14,798 nt of DNA from JALONO01 sp038209965 (GTDB taxonomy: Bacteria > Bacteroidota > Bacteroidia > Cytophagales > Thermoflexibacteraceae): contig JBBQXF010000116.1 in NCBI GenBank assembly GCA_038209965.1, positions 1 to 14,798 of the forward strand. Direction: 5' to 3'. Positions 7,480 to 14,217 of the stretch are shown in pieces. The notes below the pieces were generated by a model. That model had not been told where the DNA came from, searched no databases, and saw only the letters and a program-made list of their open reading frames with translations. A program made the translations under genes and the position numbers. The number at the start of each line of letters is the position of its first letter. Within the stretch, counting starts at the first letter, position 1.

Positions 7480-7525
7480 TCCTTGCTTTGGCGTTTTTGA
7501 AATCAAGTCACCAAACCACAATGTT

Positions 7526-10500
7526 ATGGACACTTTACGACAAAAGAATGCGGCTATTTTCCCGAATTGCTTGGGCCTGGCTTTGGCGCTAGCCATGTGC
7601 CTCGCGAACTTTGTGCGAGCCCAGACCATCGGCCATGTCCGGGCCTATGCCGATGCCCTCACCTTCCCGTTCCCAGTTGAGATGTTGCCTGCCAACGACG
7701 GCACTGGTCGGATGTTTGTCGTGTCCCAGAACGGGATCATTTCGGTCTTCCCCAACGTGGCCACCACCAGTTCGGCCCAAGTGTTCCTCAACATTGGTTC
7801 GACTGGCAGCAACAACCGGATTGTTTTTTCTTCGGGAGCAGAGCGTGGCCTGCTCGGTATGGCCCTGCACCCCGATTTCCGCAACAACCGACAGTTCTTC
7901 CTGTATTACACCACTCTCAACGCTGGCATCACCCGGATGGTGCTGGCCCGCTACTTCGCCGACCTCAACAATGCCAATCAAGCCCTGCTCACGGAAGAGC
8001 GGTTATTATTTTTTGATAAAAACCAAAACAACGACAACCACAATGGGGGCAAGATTGCCTTTGGCCCCGATGGGTTCCTCTATTTGTCCATCGGCGATGG
8101 CGGTGGCGGCGGGGATCCCCAGAACAATGCCCAAAACCGCAACAACCTTTTTGGCAAAATTCTCCGCATTGATGTCAATGGTGACGATTTCCCGGCCGAT
8201 GCCAACCGCAACTACCGTATCCCGGCCAGCAATCCGTTTGCCAGCAGCGGCGGCTCTCCCGAGATCTTTGCCTGGGGCTTGCGCAATACTTGGAAGTTCA
8301 GCTTTGATCAGGTAACGGGCCGCATCTGGGGCGGCGATGTGGGCCAAGGTAGCCGGGAAGAGATCAACATTGTGACCGGCGGGGGCAACTTCGGGTGGCG
8401 CAAATATGAGGGCAACAATACCCACAACGCCGGCGACCCGGTTCCCAGTGCCCCAGCGGCCACTTTCCCGGTTTTTGACTATAACAGTGGAGGGGGGGCT
8501 TCGATCACTGGCGGATATGTGTATCGGGGCACGGCCATCCCCGGCCTCGAGGGGCGTTACGTCTATGGCGACTATGTGCGCGGCACGATGGCTTCACTGG
8601 CCTACAATGGCACGACGGCAACCAACACCAACCACTACACTGCCACCGACGGGGGCACAACTATCAACATTGCCAGTTTTGGCGAAGATGAGCGCGGCGA
8701 ACTCTACTTCATCGGGCGCAATACTAGCCGGATCTATCGCCTGACCAATACAGCCAATGCGCCCTCGGGCCAAACCGTGCAGGGCTTCGGCAAGTGGTCG
8801 ACCTTGGCCACTGGCACCAACGGTGTCGTGCGGGCCGTCATCACCGATGCCAGCGGCAACGTATATGTGGCCGGGAGTTTCAATACTGCGGGCGGGATTC
8901 CGGCCAATAATATTGCCCGCTGGAACCCCAATACCGGTTGGATCGCCTTGGGTGCTGGGCTCAGCGGTACGGTCAATGCGCTGGCGTTCCGGGGCAGCGA
9001 TCTGATCGTGGGGGGAGCCTTTGCCAACGCGGGTGCTGGATCGGCCAATAATGTGGCCGTTTGGAACGGTACAACTTGGGCGGCCCTTGGAACCGGGGTG
9101 GACGGTCCCGTCCGGGCCTTGGCCGTCAGTGGATCCGATATTTTTGTGGGCGGCGCATTTGCCTCGCCCAGCAACAACGTGGCCCGCTGGAATGGCACGG
9201 CTTGGAGCGGGCTGGATGGAGGCACCAACAATGAAATCCGATCGATGGTGTACGATGTTGCCCAGCAAGCCTTGTTTGTCGGGGGCAACTTCTCCCTCGC
9301 CGGCACTACCAGCGCAGCCAGTGTGGCCAGTTGGAGCAGCATCAACGGCTGGCGAGCCTTGGGGAGTGGATTGGGCGGCTTTGCCAATGCCCTGGCCCTG
9401 TTGCCCAACGGCGATTTGGTGGCGGGCGGTTCTTTTACAACCGCCGGTGGCAATAACCTTAACCGCATCGCCCGCTGGAACGGGACTGTGTGGAGTGGGT
9501 TTGCCGATGGGATCGGTGCGACGGTCAATGCTTTGGCCGTTAGCCGGGGCCGTTTGTTGGCCGGGGGCCTCTTCGCGCTGGCCGACGGGCGGGTGGTCAA
9601 CAACGTGGCCCTCTGGGATCCAGCGGCCGGTGGCTGGAACGCCCTCGGGCCCGGTACTGCGGTGGGCGTCAATGCCGGGGTGAATGCACTGGCCGTGGTG
9701 GGCAACTTTGCCTTTGCTGGGGGCGGGCAGATCAACGCAGGTGCGCTCACCGTTAACAATATTGCCAGACTGGAACTGCCCATTATCTGGAACGATGGCT
9801 GGACACCCGCCACCCCGATCGCGGGGGAGAATGTGGCGATTATGAGCACCAACACCCAGCCGGGAAACTTTGTCTGTAATGACCTGACGGTCAACAGCGG
9901 GGTGGTACTCTCGCTGGAAAGTGGCCAAGCAATTACAGTCAGCGGCGCATTGGACTATTCCGGGGCGACCATTGAAGTGCTCACCGGGGGATCGTTCGTG
10001 CAGGCCAGTACCAGCACCGCCGTGACCACCACTTCGACCAGCCGTTTCCGGGCCGTTCGCACTGATGGCCGAAATGCCATCGGCTACAACCTCATCTCCA
10101 GCCCGGTGGGCGGCGAAACCATCAACAGCATCGGGTTAAATACGTATCCCAACAATCGCTTTCGGTACAGCCCGGTGCCAGTGGCGGGCCAAACTTGGGT
10201 GCCCTTGGCTGGTACAGCTCCCTTGGCGCGCGGAGTGGGCTACACTTACGTTCCGGCCCAAGGATCAAATAATACTCTCACTTTTGAAAACACCGATGAT
10301 GGATTGGTCGGCCAGCCCGGTAACGGCAACCTGAACGTGCCCCTTACTTTTACGGGCAACAATTTCAACTTGATCGGCAATCCCTACCCCAGTCCAATCA
10401 GCTTGATCCCTTTCCTAACGGCCAATACTGGTGTGATCTCCGGTACAGCTTGGTTCTGGCAGGACAACAACAATGGCACGGGCTCGGGCACTTATGTTGC

Positions 10501-11296
10501 CCATAACCTCGTTACCCCACCCATTCAAGTAGCGGTGGGCCAAGGATTTTTTGTCTTGGCCAGCGCGAGCGGCAATGTGGCATTCACCAACAACTTGCGG
10601 ACCACGGGCACGCCAACATTTTATCGGACTGAGGGCGATATGGAACGCTTCCGCTTGGGAGTGAACTCCGCCAATGGTGGCGATGAGCTTTGGGTGGCCT
10701 TCGCGCCCCATTTCACCACCGGGTTTGAGAAGGGCTTTGATGCCCAGAAATTTGAAGGATCGACCAGCCTGTCGCTGGCCGCCGTGGTGGGCAACGAACG
10801 ACTGGCCATTGCCGCCCTGCCCAACCATGACCGGTTGGAGTTGCCCCTGACCTTATTTGTTCAGCAGGCGGGGGAACACCATTTTATTGCGCGGGAAGTG
10901 GAAACCCCTACCAAACAAAAACTCTTTTTGGAAGATCGCCAAACTGGCGAGTTCTATTACCTGCAAACAGGCCGCAACCACCCGCTTAACCTGCAAGCGG
11001 GCCACTACCGCAACCGTTTCTACCTGCGCTCGGCCAGCGAAGTGGCGGGGCAGGCTTTCCTAACGGGCGAAACTGCCGGGGCCTACGCCTTTGGCCGCGA
11101 TCTGTATGTGGAAACCAATGAAACCGCCCAAGTTACGCTTTACAACACCTTGGGTACCGAGTTGCTGCGCTTCGGTCAGATCCCAGCGGGGGGACTGCGC
11201 CGTTTGGCCGCCAACGTGCCCACATCGGGTGTGTATGTGGTGAAAGTGGCCACTGCCTCTGGCTCGGTGGGGAAAAGGGTTTGGTTGGAGAAATAA
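7526..11296 (+). CDS. T9SS-exported protein: PQQ sugar dehydrogenase-like domain plus seven-repeat propeller
   Basis: 1256 residues. A signal peptide covers about 1-33 (ends NFVRAQ). Residues about 45-407 match the glucose/sorbosone (aldose sugar) dehydrogenase propeller: ERGLLGMALHPDF (106-118), NHNGGKIAFGPDGFLYLSIGDG (171-192) with likely catalytic His172, LFGKILRIDVNGD (208-220), WGLRNTWKF (250-258) with Arg253, and the GQGSREEIN...GGGNFGW segment (273-291). Family enzymes oxidise sugars using PQQ and calcium in the periplasm; activity here is inferred. Residues about 432-750 hold seven ~47-residue repeats of the form NALA...L.VGGAF...NN.A.WNGT.W..LG. Residues 751-1184 are beta-rich and unassigned. 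The last 72 residues are a T9SS type A sorting domain (VTLYNTLGTELL, SGVYVVKV, GKRVWLEK). The ATG at 7526 fits the signal peptide; an earlier ATG at 7521 is out of frame. Confidence 0.93.
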   Translation: MDTLRQKNAAIFPNCLGLALALAMCLANFVRAQTIGHVRAYADALTFPFPVEMLPANDGTGRMFVVSQNGIISVFPNVATTSSAQVFLNIGSTGSNNRIVFSSGAERGLLGMALHPDFRNNRQFFLYYTTLNAGITRMVLARYFADLNNANQALLTEERLLFFDKNQNNDNHNGGKIAFGPDGFLYLSIGDGGGGGDPQNNAQNRNNLFGKILRIDVNGDDFPADANRNYRIPASNPFASSGGSPEIFAWGLRNTWKFSFDQVTGRIWGGDVGQGSREEINIVTGGGNFGWRKYEGNNTHNAGDPVPSAPAATFPVFDYNSGGGASITGGYVYRGTAIPGLEGRYVYGDYVRGTMASLAYNGTTATNTNHYTATDGGTTINIASFGEDERGELYFIGRNTSRIYRLTNTANAPSGQTVQGFGKWSTLATGTNGVVRAVITDASGNVYVAGSFNTAGGIPANNIARWNPNTGWIALGAGLSGTVNALAFRGSDLIVGGAFANAGAGSANNVAVWNGTTWAALGTGVDGPVRALAVSGSDIFVGGAFASPSNNVARWNGTAWSGLDGGTNNEIRSMVYDVAQQALFVGGNFSLAGTTSAASVASWSSINGWRALGSGLGGFANALALLPNGDLVAGGSFTTAGGNNLNRIARWNGTVWSGFADGIGATVNALAVSRGRLLAGGLFALADGRVVNNVALWDPAAGGWNALGPGTAVGVNAGVNALAVVGNFAFAGGGQINAGALTVNNIARLELPIIWNDGWTPATPIAGENVAIMSTNTQPGNFVCNDLTVNSGVVLSLESGQAITVSGALDYSGATIEVLTGGSFVQASTSTAVTTTSTSRFRAVRTDGRNAIGYNLISSPVGGETINSIGLNTYPNNRFRYSPVPVAGQTWVPLAGTAPLARGVGYTYVPAQGSNNTLTFENTDDGLVGQPGNGNLNVPLTFTGNNFNLIGNPYPSPISLIPFLTANTGVISGTAWFWQDNNNGTGSGTYVAHNLVTPPIQVAVGQGFFVLASASGNVAFTNNLRTTGTPTFYRTEGDMERFRLGVNSANGGDELWVAFAPHFTTGFEKGFDAQKFEGSTSLSLAAVVGNERLAIAALPNHDRLELPLTLFVQQAGEHHFIAREVETPTKQKLFLEDRQTGEFYYLQTGRNHPLNLQAGHYRNRFYLRSASEVAGQAFLTGETAGAYAFGRDLYVETNETAQVTLYNTLGTELLRFGQIPAGGLRRLAANVPTSGVYVVKVATASGSVGKRVWLEK
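8819..9775 (+). repeat. Seven in-frame propeller repeats within the exported protein
   Basis: Residues about 432-482, 483-529, 530-571, 572-620, 621-668, 669-719 and a shortened 720-750 of the exported protein share hydrophobic-V-x-A-L-A, (V/A)GG(A/S/N)F, N(N/R)(V/I)A and W-x-x-L-G blocks. The shortened last copy, with partner strands at the start, is what a closed seven-blade propeller would show. Divergence at DNA level is high, so this is an old protein repeat and not recent duplication. Confidence 0.8.
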
Positions 11297-11303
11297 TGCC
11301 AAT

Positions 11304-11340
11304 GCAACCGCCAGCAGCGGCTGAACCCCGTGGCGGTTGC
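11304..11340 (+). repeat. Inverted repeat just after the secreted gene
   Basis: GCAACCGCCA (11304-11313) and TGGCGGTTGC (11331-11340) pair perfectly over 10 bp with a 17-nt loop, 7 bp after the stop codon. There is no T-run, so it is not a terminator by itself; it may protect the 3' end of the mRNA ahead of the true terminator. Confidence 0.6.
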
Positions 11341-11367
11341 CCGATCCAAGCTGGTTTAAGTGTAGCG

Positions 11368-11402
11368 AAAAGGGCCATTTCCAGCTGGAAATGGCCCTTT
11401 TT
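11368..11402. terminator. Perfect bidirectional intrinsic terminator
   Basis: A perfect palindrome, AAAAGGGCCATTTCCAG joined to its complement (11368-11401), gives a 17-bp uninterrupted inverted repeat with A-run and T-run on the outer sides. It lies between the plus-strand gene ending at 11296 and the minus-strand gene ending at 11431 and can stop transcription from both. Confidence 0.92.
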
Positions 11403-11430
11403 ATGGCCAATGGCGGTCAATTAATGGATG

Positions 11431-11964
11431 CTACTCAAATGTCATCACCGATTGCAGCCCCAGCCCCATGTTCTTGATCTGGGCCAGATCCTTGGCCCGG
11501 AAGTAGATTTGTTCGATTCCGCCCATCAGGAATACCTTTGGCGAATGGCTGGGCGATTTGGCCGAATAGGTCGGCTGCCACTTGGCCCGGCCCGCCAGCC
11601 CCAGCAAATGGATGCCCGGTGGTATAGTAAGCTCGTTGAGCCCCGAGAGGTCGCTCCAATCGTAGGAAATAGCAGCTTGGTGCCGCACCAAAGTAGCCAA
11701 GCCATAGCCACTCTGAAAATAGCCTTGTTCTACTTGGTGGACGGCCGAAGTATCAATCCACCAACTACCCCAGTCGCGGGCCGGCGATCCACTGGCGCTG
11801 GCCCCAGCACCCCGGTAAAACTTGGCCCCAGCGGAAAATTTATATACCGCTGGAGTTGGCGAGGTGCAATAACTAGCCAAAATATCGTCTTTCTTCTCGA
11901 AAGGCAGCAATTGGGAAGCTGACAAAAAGTCGTTGATGGGAATGGGGGCGAGGTGTCGGCTCAT
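11431..11964 (-). CDS. Uncharacterised 177-aa protein, possible ADP-ribosyltransferase/TNT-like fold
   Basis: ATG at 11964-11962, TAG at 11431. No signal peptide or membrane helix, so it is probably cytoplasmic or delivered by another route. I do not recognise a family with certainty. Visible motifs are FYRGAG with Arg51 (49-54), a Trp/Gly patch WGSWWIDTS (65-73), then LTIPPGIHLLGLAG (112-125), a Trp-Gln at 129-130, and GGIEQIYF (148-155). The order YRG ... (I/L)P.G...G.A..Q ... GG..Q recalls the ADP-ribosyltransferase/TNT-type NAD-consuming toxin fold, in which an early Arg and a late Gln or Glu in a GG-x-x-Q context shape the NAD pocket. That resemblance is by eye. It appears to be transcribed alone, with a shared terminator at its 3' end and no recognisable immunity gene or secretion partner beside it. 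Expression is supported only by intact frame and codon usage. Confidence 0.75.
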   Translation of the reverse strand: MSRHLAPIPINDFLSASQLLPFEKKDDILASYCTSPTPAVYKFSAGAKFYRGAGASASGSPARDWGSWWIDTSAVHQVEQGYFQSGYGLATLVRHQAAISYDWSDLSGLNELTIPPGIHLLGLAGRAKWQPTYSAKSPSHSPKVFLMGGIEQIYFRAKDLAQIKNMGLGLQSVMTFE

Positions 11965-12497
11965 AAAACAATGGGTTTAGGGTTTCAATAGTTAAAAGGC
12001 AGTTGTAAGCTGATAATGACATCGCAACTTATGGGACAAGAATTTTTTGACCTAACGAGCATAGTTTGGGCAAAGGCGATGGCGGGTGTTTCGGTATTCA
12101 ATCAAAATTGGTTTTTAAATGGCCAAAATTACCCTGATCTTAGGGTAGTTGCCATTCATATAAGTAAACTGCCCAAGCTAGCCGTTTATTGTACCAAGTT
12201 GGCGTTCAGGTAAGGTGGCCACCGGCCGATCGCCAATAAGTCAGGAGATGGACCAGTCCCGCCTGCCCCAATAAACCAATTCAACACATTTCCACTAAAG
12301 CCCAGTGGCCAACAAACGCTGATCAAGAAGTGTAGCTAAGTGGGTTTAGACCCGCGCGCAATGAATGAAACGATGTTATCAATCAGATGCCCCGGAACGA
12401 GAAAACAAAATCGGTCTGTTTGAAAGTGGTCAAATCCATTACCTCCGACCATGAATGTGGCCGGGTGATGCGGGCCATTGAGCAACCAGCATACAAG
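11965..12497. other. 533-bp intergenic region with no convincing gene
   Basis: It separates the 177-residue gene from the terminator of the pterin operon. A 65-codon plus-strand frame (12016-12213) has no recognisable motif and I do not call it. It contains a minus-strand -7 box (12124-12131) overlapping a 6-bp inverted repeat (12130-12147) and a CCACT/AGTGG mini-hairpin near 12295. Composition is mixed and there is no sign of an RNA gene. Confidence 0.5.
12124..12147 (-). promoter_or_regulatory. Candidate promoter with operator-like inverted repeat
   Basis: On the minus strand, TAATTTTG (12131-12124) is a perfect TAnnTTTG match about 160 nt before the ATG of the 177-residue protein. TACCCT (12130-12135) and AGGGTA (12142-12147) form a perfect inverted repeat directly upstream of and touching this box, where a repressor would block RNA polymerase. 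No -33 TTTG is visible. Confidence 0.3.
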
Positions 12498-12534
12498 AAA
12501 AAAGCGTACTTGACCGACCGGCCAAGTACGCTTT
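12498..12534 (-). terminator. Intrinsic terminator of the pterin operon
   Basis: GCGTACTTG (12504-12512) pairs perfectly with CAAGTACGC (12523-12531); A/T flanks add two more pairs. On the minus strand it is followed by six T residues (complement of 12498-12503). It lies about 24 bp past the stop codon of the GTP cyclohydrolase gene. Confidence 0.92.
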
Positions 12535-12557
12535 CGGGCTTTTATTCCCTGTTTAAA

Positions 12558-13337
12558 TTACTTGCCATACACATATCGGAGGAATTCTTCCCGGGTTTTC
12601 TCATCGCTGAACTTGCCACTGTAATGCGACGTGATAGTGCTGCTGTTCACATCCTGTACGCCACGCGAACACACGCACATGTGTTCGGCATCCAAGAGCA
12701 CGGCCACGTCCTCGGTGTTGAGCACTTTTTTCAGCTCCTCGGCTATTTGGTTGGTGAGGCGCTCCTGCACTTGCGGGCGGCGCGAAAAGTACTGCACAAT
12801 CCGGTTGAGTTTGGACAGTCCGATCACCTCGCCACTGGAAATATAGGCCAAGTGGGCCCGACCAAAAATGGGGACAAAATGGTGCTCACAATTGGAGTAG
12901 AACGTAATGTCACGCTCGACCAACATGCCAGAGTACCGATATTTGTTCTCAAACATTTTAGCTTTGGGCTTATTCTTGGGGTTGAGGCCACTGAATATTT
13001 CGGTGACATACATTTTGGCTACCCGGTGTGGGGTTCCGCTCAGGCTGTCATCCGTGAGATCAAGACCTAAAGTGTCCATAATCTTACTAAAATGGCTCTC
13101 AATGATCTTGATTTTTTCCTCATCGCTCAGATCAAAAGCTCCTTCGCGGAGTGGTGTCTCCAGGTTGGTGGCCAAGTGCTCGTCACCAATCTGATCCAAT
13201 AGCGACTCGATGTCGTCGTGTGGGTGCTCCGAACTGACCGGAGTACTGTTGAAGGAGTGACCGTTGTTTTTGTGTTTCCCGTTGTTGTTACTACTGCCAT
13301 TAGGCAGGGTATTCAACAAAGTTTCGTTCTGTTTCAT
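12558..13337 (-). CDS. folE: GTP cyclohydrolase I
   Basis: This enzyme converts GTP to 7,8-dihydroneopterin triphosphate, the entry step to folate, tetrahydrobiopterin-type cofactors and queuosine. From the ATG at 13337 the protein has 259 residues. The zinc site is Cys150 and His153 in NCEHH plus Cys221 in EHMCVC. Other hallmarks are SGTPHRVAKMY (100-110), the GLSKLNRIVQYFSRRPQVQERLT segment (173-195) and SSTITSHYSG (232-241). Residues about 1-45 are an Asn/Ser/His-rich, probably disordered extension before the catalytic domain. The frame extends upstream to a TTG at 13358, but the first ATG is preferred. That start lies inside the upstream pterin gene, 38 nt before its end, so translational coupling is likely. 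A strong terminator follows. Confidence 0.96.
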   Translation of the reverse strand: MKQNETLLNTLPNGSSNNNGKHKNNGHSFNSTPVSSEHPHDDIESLLDQIGDEHLATNLETPLREGAFDLSDEEKIKIIESHFSKIMDTLGLDLTDDSLSGTPHRVAKMYVTEIFSGLNPKNKPKAKMFENKYRYSGMLVERDITFYSNCEHHFVPIFGRAHLAYISSGEVIGLSKLNRIVQYFSRRPQVQERLTNQIAEELKKVLNTEDVAVLLDAEHMCVCSRGVQDVNSSTITSHYSGKFSDEKTREEFLRYVYGK

Positions 13338-13707
13338 AGAGTGTGACCCAAAGGTCAAATTTTTCGTCTAGATGTGGTCGTAGAAGGTTCCAAATAACTA
13401 CCGCAATGTTTTCGGCAGTGGGGTTAAGGTGTTTAAACTCATTCGTGTCCAAGTTTAAATTTTTATGGTCAAACTTGTCGGTAACTAGCTGCTTGATCAA
13501 GTCGCTCAATACTTTCATATCGATTACGTAACCTGTGCTAGGGTCTGGTACACCGACCACTTTTACGATCAGATCGTAATTGTGGCCGTGATAATTGAGG
13601 TTATTGCATTTGCCAAAAATCTGCTGGTTTTGTTCGTCGCTCCAATCGGGATTGTGCAGGCGGTGAGCAGCATTGAAATGCTCTTTTCTAAATACGGCAA
13701 CTTTCAT
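13300..13707 (-). CDS. 6-pyruvoyl-tetrahydropterin synthase / QueD-family enzyme, eukaryote-like
   Basis: 135 residues from the ATG at 13707; the frame is open 25 codons further but that stretch has no family similarity, and MKVAVFRKEHFNAAHRLHN is the usual start. Zinc ligands are His15, His40 and His42; the catalytic Cys34 lies in FGKCNNLNYHGHNY (31-44), with Asp80-His81 in FDHKNLNLD and Glu125 in YETERN. The FGKCNN..HGHNY and DHKNLDLD-type blocks resemble animal 6-pyruvoyl-tetrahydropterin synthase more than typical QueD. It should act on the dihydroneopterin triphosphate made by the overlapping folE product, giving either 6-pyruvoyl-tetrahydropterin (toward a tetrahydrobiopterin-like cofactor) or 6-carboxy-tetrahydropterin (toward queuosine). 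Its last 12 codons are read in a second frame as the start of folE. No sepiapterin reductase or queC/queE gene is in the window to decide. Confidence 0.9.
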   Translation of the reverse strand: MKVAVFRKEHFNAAHRLHNPDWSDEQNQQIFGKCNNLNYHGHNYDLIVKVVGVPDPSTGYVIDMKVLSDLIKQLVTDKFDHKNLNLDTNEFKHLNPTAENIAVVIWNLLRPHLDEKFDLWVTLYETERNFVEYPA

Positions 13708-13932
13708 AGCGTAACTTTCGGGCTTATTTTGATTGGATTGGCAGTGTTTATTTCTGCTCTCACCTTGCAACTTTGAGCCCAATAAAAAAAAATAAAAATT
13801 ATTCTGAAGTTTTGTCAGTATCCTCCTAGAAGATTACAGAGAGAACTATAACAGGGGATACAAATATTTTGTTTAATCTTTGTTCTAAATACTTAAACAA
13901 ATTATTGCTGGCCAAAAAACGGGGCGACGTAC

Positions 13933-13949
13933 TGTCAGGCTACCTGACA
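13933..13949. repeat. Operator-like perfect palindrome
   Basis: TGTCAGG (13933-13939), CTA, CCTGACA (13943-13949): perfect 7-bp arms around a 3-nt centre. The size and symmetry fit a dimeric regulator site, midway in a divergent region. There is no adjacent T-run, so a terminator is unlikely. Confidence 0.5.
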
Positions 13950-14070
13950 CGATGACCGGATTGCGGCCAAACCAAGCCGATTCCACCACGGGAAAGCAAC
14001 CCTTCTACGGAAAATCTGGTAAAATAGTTGTGAAGACTTTCGTGTTCAGTGTTTTTTTGTGAAACAATGC

Positions 14071-14078
14071 TAACTTTG
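14071..14078 (+). promoter_or_regulatory. Candidate -7 box for the SprA-like gene
   Basis: TAACTTTG matches TAnnTTTG perfectly. The nearest upstream TTTG (14056-14059) is only 11 nt away, closer than the usual spacing, so the -33 element is uncertain. The leader would be about 130 nt. Confidence 0.35.
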
Positions 14079-14217
14079 AAGCCCGTCATTTATCAATGGG
14101 GATTGCCGGTTTAGCAATTTTAACTAAATCTCTCAAGCATAATCAGTTATCTTAACTCATCCAGATCATCGCCTATGCCCTACCGCTTTACCCACACGGT
14201 AACGACAATTGGAGAAT

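Larger units (their letters stand above)
7105..7525. other. AT-rich divergent regulatory region between rhodopsin and secreted dehydrogenase-like gene
   Basis: 421 bp with no gene, strikingly AT-rich next to the GC-rich gene at its right. It holds candidate promoters in both directions (separate entries): a minus-strand -7 box at 7289-7296 and plus-strand elements at 7213-7241 and 7452-7479. If both central boxes are used, the 5' ends of the two transcripts would overlap by roughly 30 nt. A 72-codon minus-strand open frame at 7411-7629 runs into the signal-peptide region of the next gene and looks like a shadow. Confidence 0.6.
13708..14217. other. Divergent intergenic region before the pterin operon and the SprA-like gene
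   Basis: 510 bp without a convincing gene, AT-rich at 13780-13915. It holds a 17-bp palindromic element (13933-13949) and a plus-strand -7 box (14071-14078). No TAnnTTTG box was found on the minus strand for the pterin operon; AATATTTG near 13860 is the closest. A 22-codon frame at 14175-14243 overlaps the next gene's start and is probably chance. Confidence 0.5.

Noticed and set aside
8594..9928. Long minus-strand open frames (444 and 386 codons) opposite the exported-protein gene
   Set aside because: They are antisense to a region with clear repeat and dehydrogenase motifs, have Pro/Ala/Gly-rich unlikely composition, and arise from GC-rich codon bias.
12016..12213. 65-codon plus-strand open frame
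   Set aside because: No recognisable motif, no promoter or ribosome-binding support, and it overlaps the inverted repeat and -7 box assigned to the opposite strand.
12387..13070. Plus-strand open frame of 227 codons
   Set aside because: It covers the terminator and catalytic domain of GTP cyclohydrolase I on the other strand; no independent motif is visible.
13338..13358. Upstream TTG start for GTP cyclohydrolase I
   Set aside because: It would add seven residues with no family similarity and lengthen the overlap; the first ATG at 13337 is simpler.
13708..13782. 25-codon N-terminal extension of the PTPS-like gene
   Set aside because: The extension is Gln/Asn/Lys-rich and unlike the family, whose members begin close to the MKVAVFRKEHF segment.
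13911..14010. Possible structured RNA or riboswitch upstream of the pterin operon
   Set aside because: It shows only the 17-bp palindrome; I found no preQ1, THF or other known riboswitch core, and it is over 200 nt from the gene start.
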